This document shows, one piece after another, positions 41,962 to 52,460 of a DNA stretch of 64,000 bases. Location of the stretch: assembly GCA_032718865.1 (NCBI GenBank), contig JALUTQ010000035.1, forward strand, positions 744,001-808,000, read 5' to 3'. Position 1 is the stretch's first letter, and each line of letters begins with the position of its first letter. The stretch is from Tilletia caries. Lineage: Eukaryota; Basidiomycota; Exobasidiomycetes; Tilletiales; Tilletiaceae. The notes below the pieces were generated by a model that did not search any database, was not told the DNA's origin, and saw only the letters and a list, made by a program, of their open reading frames with translations. The translations under genes and the position numbers were made by a program.

Positions 41962-42719
41962 AGGATGAGCACGGAGTAAGCCCCGGAGCGGCTTTGCCGG
42001 AGCGCCCCGGTTATCCGGGGCCGCGCTCCGGGGGAGCCGGGAGTACGGAGTGAGAATCGAGAGGTTACCTCACCGTTGCCGGAGTACGTTTGAGCATCGC
42101 AAGGAATTTCCCGGAGCACGGAGCTGACCTTTGGCCGCTTCGAAAAATTCCCCGGAGTACGGAGTAAACACCTGTGAAAGTGACGGAGTACGGAGTTACC
42201 CCCGGAGTCCGGGGCGCTCCGGGACCTCCACATCTTTCTCATAAGGAAAGTGATTTTCCATAAACATGGATATTTTGGGGGTATTTTGGGGTCAATTTTC
42301 AAAATTTATTTTCACAAATCTCATCTCGCAGTCTAAATCTGACCAAAACAGCTCTTCAAGCGCTCTCAGACTGTTCTCTTAAGCATAGCTGCTACAAGCT
42401 TGATCAAAAGCATACACATATCTGAAATCATACCATGTTTTGAGATTTGTGAGATCATCTCCCGGAGTACGGAGCTCCCCCGGATTATCCGGGCTCCGTA
42501 GCTACGGAGTACGGAGTAGACTTTTTGAGACACTTCATAATTTGACGGAGCACGGAGTAAATTTTTCTATGGTGCTCCTTATCTTGACGGAGTACGGAGT
42601 AAGATGTTGGTGTAACTCTCAAAAGAGACGGAGCACGGAGCACCACAGAAAGTCAGCGGAGCGCCCCGGAGTATGGGCCCCGGAGTACGGAGCACTCCGG
42701 GGCGCTCCGGGCTCATCCT
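41962..42719. mobile_element. Tc1/mariner-like MITE, complete (family 1)
   Basis: The ends are AGGATGAGC and GCTCATCCT, flanked by TA (41960-41961 and 42720-42721). The interior carries many 'cggagtacggagt' words. It is the best-preserved family-1 copy in this orientation and lies only 16 bases from the family-2 element's TA. Confidence 0.8.
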
Positions 42720-42721
42720 TA

Positions 42722-44585
42722 ATTACACGGATTCAAGAAGAGAAAAAAGGCAGCCGTCTGATTGCTGGTACTTACAGCTACCTATAGAGCCATCATAAAC
42801 AGCTTTCTGATGATAGGGATAGGCTAGTCTTGCATTTCAATTGCGAACATGTTACAAGATGAGAAAGAATGATTCCAGTATTGCTTCCACTCAGAGGAAT
42901 TCCCGAAGTCGAGGCGTCTGCTAGACTGTGGCAACTATGAGTCTGTCGTAACGGAAACGTGTCTGAATTCAAGAATCTGTGTCGTGTCTGTGGTACAATG
43001 GTAGTCGTGCGCAGCAAGGGAATAGGAATTCCCTCCTTCAAGACCGTGGATCTCGCCCCGATCCTCAACCAGCGGTACCCATCGGCTCACATGACCTTCC
43101 AAGCAACCCTCTGCCATAGCCCATAGCCCGAAAGCCCACGCCCAACCATCCTCCGTCGCATCTAGCCCCCTTCCCCGTCACATAGACTCACTTTCTATCT
43201 ACTGATCTATCAAGGATACAAGAAGCAAGCATTGATAGCCTTTACCGTGTTGGAACAGGGATTCTATAGAACATGGGCATCAAAGTAATGCTGCAATTGA
43301 CATGATTCTATCGATATCTCGAGCTATCATAACCCAATGATCCATTTTCTCCCATTCAAAGTACTCCCATAGTGCAGAGTAATACCAGTAGTGCCATTTC
43401 CAGGTGCTTCATCGTAAATTTCAAAGCATACAGGTGGTCATTGCGGTCAAAGGAAGGAAGTAGGTACGTAAAATTGCTACGGCAATTGAATCATCTGCAG
43501 TCTTCCCACGCTCCCAACGGTCTCCAGTGCTTTGAAATCTCTGATAGTCATGAGAAGATAGCTATAGGTATCCTCTGAAGAGATTTTATTGGATATCACT
43601 TAGTATACTGATGCTCATGGTAGCAAAGGCAGTGACGTGGTCCTGATGAGGAGGAAGGCTCTTTCTGCACAGCATCTCCCCTCCTGGGTCACTGAGGGCC
43701 TCCAAAGTCTTGAATTTTGCGCAAGTTAGTCACTGAATACATATCCTTCGATAATTTTTGAGTCTTTGCTCCAAGTGGTATGAGCATCGAGCGGTTTGCA
43801 GGCATTGAAGGAAGGCAGAGGAGTGGATCTCACGATAGTGACCTGGTTTGTGACCAGAGTCTTCCAGGGGGAGATCGTTATTTTGATTGATGATTGAAAT
43901 ATTGAAATAGAGAATATTGAAATAGAATGAATAAAACTTGAGCTACTTTCGGCCGAGAAAAGGTTTTTGTAAATAAAAAATGACATGGTCTCCCCCTATA
44001 ATCGGACATCATGGTCGTGGTCGGGCGGAGGAAGTGATCGGACCTGTCCGAGTCTACTAAGTAGGGAAGATTGCATTTCTCACACATGACTAATATTACA
44101 GAAATAAAGGTCGGATGGTCCTGAGTGCTACGCGGAATCTCAGGGTAGCGTCGCTACCCTTCGTCCGCTCCGTCATGAAGTGAATTTGGAAGACAATTGC
44201 ACTGTTCACCCTGAGCATGGGTCATGGACAGACGACAAGAAGGAGTGGAGGCGAAGTCGTCTGTTTGAATTGCGCACTGACACTAGACACGAGTGAACAT
44301 TCAGAAAGGGAAAGATCGAGCGCAAAGTGAGGGAAAAAGAATAATGTGAGAGTAAACAGGAAGAAGGCTGAAAGCTGATGGTAAACAGTTTGATGAGGAT
44401 GGGACGCAGAGCAGTGAAAGAAGCAGAGAGAGATTTAGCCCACCTGAAGACATCAGACAAGGGACAGAGGTGGGAGGAAGCAATGAAGATGATGAGAAGA
44501 AAAGGAGAGGGAAAGACAGAAGCCTTGGGTAGAACACAGCGAGGGAAAGGACTGGAACAGGCGGCATCTTGCACTTAGTGAAGGG
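42722..44585. other. Stretch without recognisable gene
   Basis: Only ORFs below about 130 codons are present, none with family resemblance. A tRNA-like D-arm word (gtggtacaatggtag) occurs at about 42,985 without the rest of a tRNA. A hydrophobic minus-strand ORF near 43,880 is AT-rich and unconvincing. Confidence 0.35.
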
Positions 44586-44589
44586 ACGA

Positions 44590-45030
44590 GGTGCTTCAAG
44601 AGTTGACATTGCTGGCACACGTGGCGCTGGGAGATCGTTGTGCAATGAACCCCCCCTCTGCAACAACGCATTACCAACATACACGCCTTAGAGGCGTCAA
44701 TCCGACACCGATCAGGATGATATTTGGAGTGAATGTGCGTATCATAAATCTATGCGACTTCAATTGGATGTGCAGCACGAACTTGATGAAGGTACGAGGT
44801 GTTTCCGAAGTTAGTAACGCTGAAACTCGTGGCGCTGGGAGATCGTTGCGCAATGACCCCCATGAACCCCCCTCTGCAACGACGCATTACCAACAAACTC
44901 GCCTTAGCGGCGTCAATTCGCCACCGATCAGGATGAGATTTGGAGTGAGTGTGCGTATCGTAAATCGGCACAGGGCATTCTGATTGTGCAACGTATGTTT
45001 AGTGAAGTGGCGAGGTACTTCGCAAGGAAT
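44590..45030 (+). repeat. Tandem duplication, unit about 205 bp
   Basis: The unit starting 'gaggtgcttcaagagttg' contains 'gtggcgctgggagatcgtt' and 'gtcaat.cg.caccgatcaggatga'. It is repeated from about 44,795 with roughly 15 percent change, and a third unit starts near 45,008. The units are non-coding. Confidence 0.65.
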
Positions 45031-45169
45031 TGTTGGTAATGACTAAATAAAAAAAATTCAAAACCCCCCTCTAGAACCCCATAATTAAAATTCTGGGGAA
45101 TTATTCCTACTTGGGCAATGGGGAATTTCCACGTGGGGGGTCCCGATTTGCCGCGTGCCACAGCTTGAG

Positions 45170-45275
45170 CCTGATGGTGAGCAGATTATCTAAGACTTTA
45201 AAATTTCCGTTTTAGCTGTTCTGGCCCAGGCCCCAGATTGTGCCTTGTGGGTGCCCCAGATTGAATTACAAGGCA
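45170..45275 (-). repeat. Possible MULE terminal repeat, copy 2 (inverted)
   Basis: This is the reverse-complement copy of 38575-38680. It passes directly into the inverted repeat arm at 45291. Confidence 0.5.
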
Positions 45276-45290
45276 TCTACGAGGCGGTGT

Positions 45291-45388
45291 AACAGGTGGA
45301 AATTGATTCCGCCACAGACACTTTCTGATATGGCCACAGACATTTTGATATGGCCACAGACAACCAAACACGTGACCGCCAGACCTTG
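45291..45388 (+). repeat. Inverted repeat arm around a LINE fragment (left)
   Basis: The arm contains 'gccacagacactttctgat' and two copies of 'gatatggccacagac'. It recurs inverted at 47,220-47,316, with over 90 percent match by eye. Together the arms enclose about 1.8 kb containing the LINE C-terminus and an AT-rich MITE. Confidence 0.7.
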
Positions 45389-45479
45389 GGAGTTGAGACC
45401 CAGCTGCAGCGCGATCACCAGTCACCGGTCACCACCCAGTATCACCACTCACCACTTTAAAGGTCCCCTCATCCGGTCC

Positions 45480-46560
45480 GGCTCTGCTTTCGGTCGCTTG
45501 CGCCAACATACAACGCGCGCAGATGGCTTCTACGGTCGCCTTGTCCATGCCCTCGCCACGGTCGATCTCGGTATCACCCCGGAATGGACTACACTCCCGG
45601 CACCCGCTTTGCTCACCCTCCCTTGGTTATGGCCGTGGAACGCCCGACTGCCTCCTCATCCCTTCCACAAGGCCAAACTACAGACGCTGATCCGCGACAA
45701 CTGGCTCACATGGGGCGATGTCCTGTGGCACGCCAAAGTGCCTATGGGTGGCCGCTCCGTCGTGCTATCTCTGCCTCTCGGGCCCCCCGCTGGTCGGTCG
45801 GTTACCCTAAATGGGATGCCACACCCATTCTCCTCCAAGCCGCCAAAACAAGGACCCGCGCTACACGACTGCTGGAATGCACACTGGCAACAACTGCCCC
45901 CCTCAGTTCGGACTACGTTCACAGCTTGGGGGTCGACATCTCCGCCGTCAGCTGAGCTTCAAGATCGGTCGGCACCTTCCTCTCAAGGCTGGACTCCCAC
46001 CATTCAGGATCCGCTCGCTGAGGCCTTTCCATGGGCATCCCTCACTGTATTCGGATCCCCGCTTCCCAACGTCAGCACATCGTTCGTTCGACAACAGCTA
46101 CAGGCGCGTCGAGGTCCTCGTCGCCCCAAATGGCCCGATCAGCCTGGCTCACCCCTCGACGAGTCCGCCTGGAAGGACATCTGGGCGCTCTTCCGCCGGC
46201 TACCTCTGTCCGCCCTCATCCGCACCACGTCCGTTCTGATCCTCAATAAGACGTCTGGACGTACCACGACAAAGAAGGTGACGGGAACAGGCGCTGCCCT
46301 GCTGGCTGCGGCGGGGACGACGGCGTTCACCATGGGTATTTCGAATGCCCTGGCGCAGTGTCAGTCTGGACAACATGCCTCCCCCTTCTGGCCGCGCTCG
46401 GGTGCCCGGCTCCTCCCAACTTCTCGGCCAGCGGAATCCTTCGATGCGTCAACGTCCCTGCACCTATGCGACCCCGTTTCGCCCTATGGATGTCTGTGGT
46501 AATGCACATGATCTATGTCTGTCGACACCATGTTGCCTCGACCGCGCGGGCACACAACTT
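45480..46560 (+). pseudogene. Non-LTR retrotransposon (LINE) C-terminal fragment
   Basis: The peptide 'PEWTTLPAPALLTLPWLWPWNARLP', 'WLTWGDVL' (each part of a longer open frame) and 'ESAWKDIWALFRRLPLSALIR' follow the order of the region between the RT and the C-terminal knuckle in fungal LINEs. After a frame change near 46,250 comes 'CPAGCGGDDGVHHGYFECPGAVS', a CCHC-type knuckle followed by VW, the classic end of such proteins. RT and endonuclease domains are absent; the 5' side is cut at the inverted repeat near 45,390. The fragment is dead but its identity is fairly clear. Confidence 0.7.
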
Positions 46561-46569
46561 ACCCATCCT

Positions 46570-46962
46570 TAGTAGTACTATAGTAATAGTATATGCATAC
46601 TATAGTCCTACCATGTACTATCGTAGAAGTATAGTATAATTGGCAGGTAGTATAGTATACTGATGAGTATATGTATACTATAGTACTAATTTGTACTATC
46701 GTAGGAGTATAGTACAATTTGCAGGGAGTATAGTATACTATAGATATACTATAGTACTTTGAGACGACGTGCTCGGGGTCTCGGACCAAAATTGGTACTA
46801 TAGTATACTATAACCTCCGCCAGATTTTGAAATAGTATATAGTATGTTTTCCAAAAAAAATCTCCCGGGACCCGATAGTATATAGTATGTTTTTGCAAAT
46901 AGTATATATACTATAGTATATAGGAATACTCCATACTCCAATAGTATGTTCAACACTGCGGC
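46570..46962 (+). mobile_element. AT-rich hAT-type MITE, 5'-truncated
   Basis: It matches the right 0.4 kb of the copy at 32079-32723 and ends ATGTTCAACACTG. The left end is absent, replaced directly by LINE-derived sequence. Confidence 0.6.
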
Positions 46963-47219
46963 TGGCCCTCGGCCCACGTTTTTCAATCGAACCATGTAGC
47001 AAAAAAAAAAGTTCTTCCTCTTCCTGCTTCACAAATATGTTACTTTCCAGTTACTGCTGCCATATCATGCGTTCTTATGACACTTGTCTCAATGCTGGCT
47101 GAGTAAGGTGCGGATGCTGAGGTGGAAGAAGGCAGAAAGGGATTGCATCAATTCTTGTGATCATGGGCGGCTGCTCACTGTGCTCAAGCAAACGGGGTGC
47201 GTCTCAAGCAGCAAGCTGT

Positions 47220-47316
47220 TCTCTGGCGGTCACGTGTTTGGATGTCTGTGGCCATATCAAAATGTCTGTGGCCATATCAGAAAGTGTCTGTGGCCGAATC
47301 AATTTCCGTAACAGGT
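47220..47316 (-). repeat. Inverted repeat arm around a LINE fragment (right)
   Basis: This is the reverse complement of 45291-45388, with two 'gtctgtggccatatca' units. Confidence 0.7.
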
Positions 47317-47861
47317 GCCACAGGTGATAATGTTAAAGATCTTGCGAGTCACTGTGCCAAATGAAGTAGTTTCCAGTTGGTGGAAACTAATTGGAAATCC
47401 GCAGTTTCCATGGGGTTTTCATCGCGCTGGAAACTGGACTAGTTTTCCGGCAGTTTTCTCAGCTCAGAAAACTGTGCAGTTTTCGAAGGGTTTTCGGTAC
47501 TTGGAAACTTGAAGCGGGTCTGGGAGGTCGATGCCGGGCAAAGACCTCTTGGTTTCCCCAATTGGCATGACCACGCTCAACAGTCTCAGGGTTTCTAGGT
47601 AACCGGCTTCAACCTCAGAAAATTCATAGCTGCTTCCTGACCAAAACGATGCTCATGTCTGACGACAGAAACCGTGGAATTACTGTATTGCTACCTGTGT
47701 ATACTTGTGTTGAGACATGCTCTGGTCAGTGGTGAGTGTGGATGTGTCGAGTGGCACGGGTAGGCCATGCCTGCCACTCTCACTCCGCTGCGATGAGACG
47801 TTGTAACTTGTGAGAGAAGGGAAATTGAACTGATCGATTGATGGAAATTGGAGTCTCAGAG

Positions 47862-49766
47862 TCATGATGAAAGTAAGAGCACGAGCGTGACCTTTGTGTG
47901 CCGATGAGTGCGGACACTCAGAACGCCTGCAGGGTAGTCCGTAGTCCGGTCCTCAAGAGCGAGGCTGGCCGCCCGCCCATCCGTCGGATGGCAGCCGCGA
48001 GCGCGAGGCCGAAGGACCACAACCCGCTGGCGGGCGGCGTGTCGGACGAAAGGAGGGCACAGGTCGAAAGACGCGAGGGGTGAGAGCAGGGGAAAGCAGG
48101 AGAGCAGGAAAAGCCGAAGAAAGGAGGAAACGTGCCTCAGGTGGAGGCCGGAATGGCACGGCGAACTGCGAAGAGCAGCAAGATCGAGGTCGGAACAGAC
48201 CTCGGCGTGGTGAACGTGGATGTCTTGAATGTATCGGAGGGCGGCATCAGAGGCCCATCCACCAAGGTGCTTGATGAACTCGATGGGAAGCCCGTTGGAA
48301 TGGAGGAGAGTGGCTCCTCCAATACGGAAGGAGTGGCCGGTGATGGGCTCGGCACCATCGGCAGCGAGCCATCGATTGATGGTCTTGATGAAGAAGGACG
48401 CACCAAGCTCGCGCGGTTGGCCATGCTTGTCGATGTACGCGAAGACTCCGCAGCTGGAAGGGACAGGGCTTTGCTGAAGATGGTGTTGGAGGGCCGCGAC
48501 GGGGCACATCCGCGGGTCTTGTGACTGAGTAGAGACGACCCGATTGAAACCGGTGTTCCCATGTGTTTTGTCCTCCGGTAGGTACACAATGACCGACTTG
48601 ATTTGTCCTTGCTCGCCCGTAGCCATGCGGATATCCGATCGGCGGGGGCGCGAATCGTGAGGCCGACTCACAACGTCAACAGTGAGTTCTCCGTGTCTGG
48701 CCATTGACCAGAGGGAGAAAAGGGCGCAGGTGTACACAGCAGTGTGTGCGCGATCGGCAACGGCCATGTGGCGTTGCATGGCCTCGAAATCGGCCAAACG
48801 AACTGGGCGACGAAGGTCGAGGGGAGGCAGCGCGAGATTGGCCAGGGCCTGTCGGAGCGTACGGGCTTCGACCCGGTCTAAAGCCCAAGGCAATGCGTGG
48901 ACCGCATGCCACGCTTGCAGACCCGACACCATCTTCGACAGGGTGTTAGCCGCGTAGAAGGGGGCTGCGGACGAAAAGTAGAGGAAGACGATTGTTGGAG
49001 GGATGGGGAAGCGCATGTGTTGCGGAATGTCCAGGTCGTCGGCCCAGCGGAGGAAGGCCACGACGTGTCCACCGTAGCTCTTGCGGGTATCCAGCTTGAC
49101 GCGGTGTGACCGAAACTGACGCAGCTGTTGGATCGTGTGGAGGGGGAGAGAGCCGTGTATAGCGGCGACGAGATGCTCGGCCGGGGAGAGCTCAACCAGG
49201 ACGTGTTCTCGGCCAAGGTCGTCGGCTTTCTTGCCGGTGAGGCTGCAAGTCGGGGTATTATCTGCCGACAGAGAGTTCCAGACCTCCGCAGGAGTGAGCG
49301 CAGAGCCAGAGGAGGTGTCTGCCACGGATAGGGACCCGATAATCGTCAGCGCGTGCTGTCGGCTCTGAGCAGCCTGGTCGGTAAGCTCGTGGCGTTGCGG
49401 AGCTGGGAACGAAGCAGAGGGGGTGCGAAAGTTGTGGTGGCGTTGTGACCTGTTGTGAGCCACGGGAACTCTGCTTTCTTCAGCCTGGGTTCGAGTCTGT
49501 GTAGGAGAGAGAAACGACGGGTGCGATTGCGAAGCTGAGTGTGTGCGTGAAGGACTGGGGACGATGCTGATAGAAGAGCGACGAGGACGAATGAGTCGAG
49601 GGGGAGGTGAAGAAGATGGAGAGCTAGAAGGAGAGGAGTGCTGGAGCTGTGCAGAGGAACGAGAGCGGCGGAGAATAACCGGGCTGGTAGACGCGTCGTG
49701 TATAGCGTCGACCTCGGCTGGCGCCCCGCGCGAGAAGGTGAAACGAGGAGGGGGGGAGGAACTCAT
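47862..49766 (-). CDS. Tyrosine recombinase of YR retroelement
   Basis: An uninterrupted ORF of 634 codons starts with an ATG at 49766, eight bases past the RT ORF's stop. The first 200 residues are Ser/Pro-rich and disordered. From about 235 ('RQFRSHRVKLDTRKSYGGH') a core-binding domain leads to the catalytic domain: 'LFSLWSMARHGEL' with Arg I, 'ITGHSFRIGGATLL' with the H-x-x-R box, 'IKHLGGWAS' with the H/W position and 'ALRYIQD' with the nucleophile Tyr. This complete set is what DIRS/Ngaro-type recombinases use to integrate a circular DNA intermediate without an integrase. The last 90 residues look like translated 3' sequence. The reading frame is intact, in contrast to the upstream ORFs. 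Confidence 0.85.
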   Translation of the reverse strand: MSSSPPPRFTFSRGAPAEVDAIHDASTSPVILRRSRSSAQLQHSSPSSSPSSSPPPRLIRPRRSSISIVPSPSRTHSASQSHPSFLSPTQTRTQAEESRVPVAHNRSQRHHNFRTPSASFPAPQRHELTDQAAQSRQHALTIIGSLSVADTSSGSALTPAEVWNSLSADNTPTCSLTGKKADDLGREHVLVELSPAEHLVAAIHGSLPLHTIQQLRQFRSHRVKLDTRKSYGGHVVAFLRWADDLDIPQHMRFPIPPTIVFLYFSSAAPFYAANTLSKMVSGLQAWHAVHALPWALDRVEARTLRQALANLALPPLDLRRPVRLADFEAMQRHMAVADRAHTAVYTCALFSLWSMARHGELTVDVVSRPHDSRPRRSDIRMATGEQGQIKSVIVYLPEDKTHGNTGFNRVVSTQSQDPRMCPVAALQHHLQQSPVPSSCGVFAYIDKHGQPRELGASFFIKTINRWLAADGAEPITGHSFRIGGATLLHSNGLPIEFIKHLGGWASDAALRYIQDIHVHHAEVCSDLDLAALRSSPCHSGLHLRHVSSFLRLFLLSCFPLLSPLASFDLCPPFVRHAARQRVVVLRPRARGCHPTDGRAASLALEDRTTDYPAGVLSVRTHRHTKVTLVLLLSS

Positions 49767-50726
49767 TAGGGAAACTATGGGAACAAGTGTGGAAGCCAGG
49801 GAGAGTTGTGAGAGAATGAGAGGAACTGGTAACTAGAAGAATCGCCACGTGACGGTGCATCTGACAGGTTCTCAGCTGAAGGAACGTAGATGATGGACAA
49901 ATCGACGTTGGCGGCTAAGGCAGCATCAGCAGCGCGATCGATCGCCTCGTTCGCCAGAGTGTTGCGCGAACGGCCACGACGTGCGGCATGAACGACACCG
50001 AGGTTGTCCACGTACGTGGTGAGAATGCAGTTGACTGCGCCATGCTGGATAGCAGCATACACCCCAAGTTCGAAGGCCCATGCCTCTCCCACCCCGATAT
50101 TGATCCCGGGGCGAGCGGTATAGTCGGCAGGAAGAGGAATCGTAATAGCGTGATCGCCGAAAACAATGCCGAGCCCGAAGTCACTGGCGTCTGTGTAAAG
50201 GGGAGTGGGGTGAAGATGGGTGGGAAAGGAAAGAGAGCAGGTGACGGGACCCTGTTGGAAGAACTCCAGCCAGGACCTAACCTCAGCGCGAGCAGCGGTC
50301 GGGAGATGCTTCTTGGCAGCCTTGTGTTGACCGCGGAAGGTGTTGCGGAGCGAGTAAAGGGCGTTCAACTTGGACCGACGTGTGGTCGTCAGGACGCAAG
50401 TGTGTTGACATGAACCGATAATGGAGGCGATCTCCTTCTCGGAAAAGGTGGAAGAGGGATTGTATGCATGCTCGAGCTTGCGCATGAACTTGCGCTGCTT
50501 CTGAGAAGTGAGGGAGGCAGTCTTTGCGTCAAGGTCCCAGTCGATGCCGAGAAAAGTGAAACGACGGGTCCAGCTGAACTGCTTGGTCGGGTGGATGGTC
50601 CAGCCAAACTGTTTGACCACGCGAAGAAGCAGCTCGAACGGGTGTCCGCGATGAGAAGACGAAGGGGGAGCGACGTCGATGAGCAGAAAGTCATCGACGT
50701 AGTGCTTGAGAATGATGTCTGGAAAG

Positions 50727-51409
50727 CAGTGATGCATATTATACTATAGTATGTCACTTTTGAGTCAGAAAGTACTATAGTATATAGTATGTTTTTTTGA
50801 AAATGAGCCACATACTATCCATAGTATGCAAAAGTATATACTATCTCCTGATAGTATACTATAGTATGCGGCGTAAATTATATGCCACTTGAAGTCTACT
50901 ATATTCATACTATAGTATACAATGACAATTCCTGGCCGAATTATGCCTTAATATGACACTAAAAGTGTATTATAGGATGGAGCTAGATGTTTTTATGACA
51001 TATATAACGCAATAAAAAGTATACTATATCCCACAAATAGTATACTTAAGTTTACAACAAGCTCTTTGCAATCATCCTAGATACATCATATTGGGGATGT
51101 TTCTAATATACTATTTTCATACTACTCTGAAAGTGTATTATAGTATAAAAAGAAGATACATCCAGTATACTTTTTGAGTACTATAGTACACTTGTATGCT
51201 ACAGTAGGATAGTTTAAGTATGATTTTCCGCAAGTGAGGCAAAACATACTATAGTCATACTATATTACCGCCGCCAAAACCAAATAGTATATAGTATGAC
51301 CATCGAAAAAATGCCGGCAATTCGCGGCATACTATAGTATATTGCGTAAATAGTATATACTATATAGTATACTATCGTAGGATACTATCGATAGTATGTT
51401 GCACCGCTG
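50727..51409 (-). mobile_element. AT-rich hAT MITE with perfect 8-bp TSD
   Basis: The ends CAGTGATGCATATTATAC (left) and, inverted on the right, CAGCGGTGCAACATAC define 683 bases. CTGGAAAG flanks both sides exactly (50719-50726 and 51410-51417). The interior repeats 'atactatagtat' palindromes and is non-coding. It is the only complete AT-rich copy with a clean duplication, and it proves the family is hAT-type. Confidence 0.85.
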
Positions 51410-51629
51410 CTGGAAAGAGAGCCTCGATCAGGTGGCATGTGACATCGCAGCACGATCCGAAAATCCCACAAATGGACGTTAGGCCGAAGATGCCCACGAG
51501 CCAGACGTAGATCTGATCGCGGACGTTGATGCAGAAGAGAGGGCGTTGCTCAGGCTTGTTGCTGAGCTGTTGGAATGCCCAGGCCAGGTCGAAGCCAGCA
51601 ACACGAGCGTAAGGAGGGAGTTGGGAAAC

Positions 51630-51967
51630 CTGAAGAGAGAAGGGGAAGTGTAGAGAGATTAGCAACTGATTGCGAAGCCGGAGCCAGAGTCAAGACAGAG
51701 AAGGGGAGATCTGACGGCAGAGGCTCAAACTGTGAGCGTGCCAGAGCAGAGCAGGTTGCCGGAGCATGGTTGCCGGAGCAGAATGCCGGAGCATGTATGC
51801 CGAAGCAAGACCAGCCAGGACTGAGCGCCGGAGCGAAGGAATGACCAGGGCCAAATGCCGAAGCAAGAAAGGATGCCGGAGCGAGCGCCGGAGCGGGACC
51901 TGTATGCTCCGAGGAGCGAGGAAGGGGAAGAGAAGGGGAAAGGGAGCATTAATGCGCGAACACATAC
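51630..51967 (-). other. Probable spliceosomal intron inside the RT domain
   Basis: The donor ATGATG|GTATGT and acceptor CTCTCTTCAG|GTTTCC flank 338 bases that interrupt the RT between the 'NDTKMM' and 'VSQLPPYARVAGFDL' segments. Without splicing the frame ends in tandem 'CSGILL..CSGN' junk. Introns in DIRS-like retroelements have been described before, so this is plausible. Confidence 0.6.
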
Positions 51968-52460
51968 CATCATTTTGGTGTCGTTGGCCGTCATCCATTC
52001 ACAAGGTAAGTCGGCCTTATCGAGCTGGGAGTTGATGGATGGAGTTGGAGGAGGTGGATCCTGGGGGCGTGTACGGGGGTATGACGCATCATAGACCACC
52101 CGATGCTTGAGAACGACTCCGTTTTCGTCTGTCTTGGTAACGATGTGTAAGGGGGGAGCATGGATTGGACCGACGGTCGCCTCGACCTCGGCAAGAGACC
52201 AAGGCCCAGCGATGAAGTTGGACTTGAGGGAGTCGGCGATCCATTCGTCAATGATATCGATCTGATCGTGGCGGAAGTGATTGGGATGAAGACACGTAGC
52301 TGAAGGGGGAGCGAGAGCGCCCATAAAAAATCCGTTGACGATGGAGTCGGGAATGTGAGCATGCTGAGAACGAAGAGAAGGCGGCAAGGCATCGACCGCA
52401 GATTGAAATGTGGGTGCATGAATTTTTGATGTAATCACCGAAAATGCTTCTGCCACCGAC

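Noticed and set aside
42985..43070. tRNA-like sequence (gtggtacaatggtag)
   Set aside because: A D-arm-like word is present but no matching acceptor stem or T-arm (GGTTCRANTCC) could be found at the right distance.
45240..45480. N-terminal extension of the LINE ORF as a real protein start
   Set aside because: The first 80 codons read the inverted repeat arm and have no LINE similarity; the real frame is cut at the repeat.
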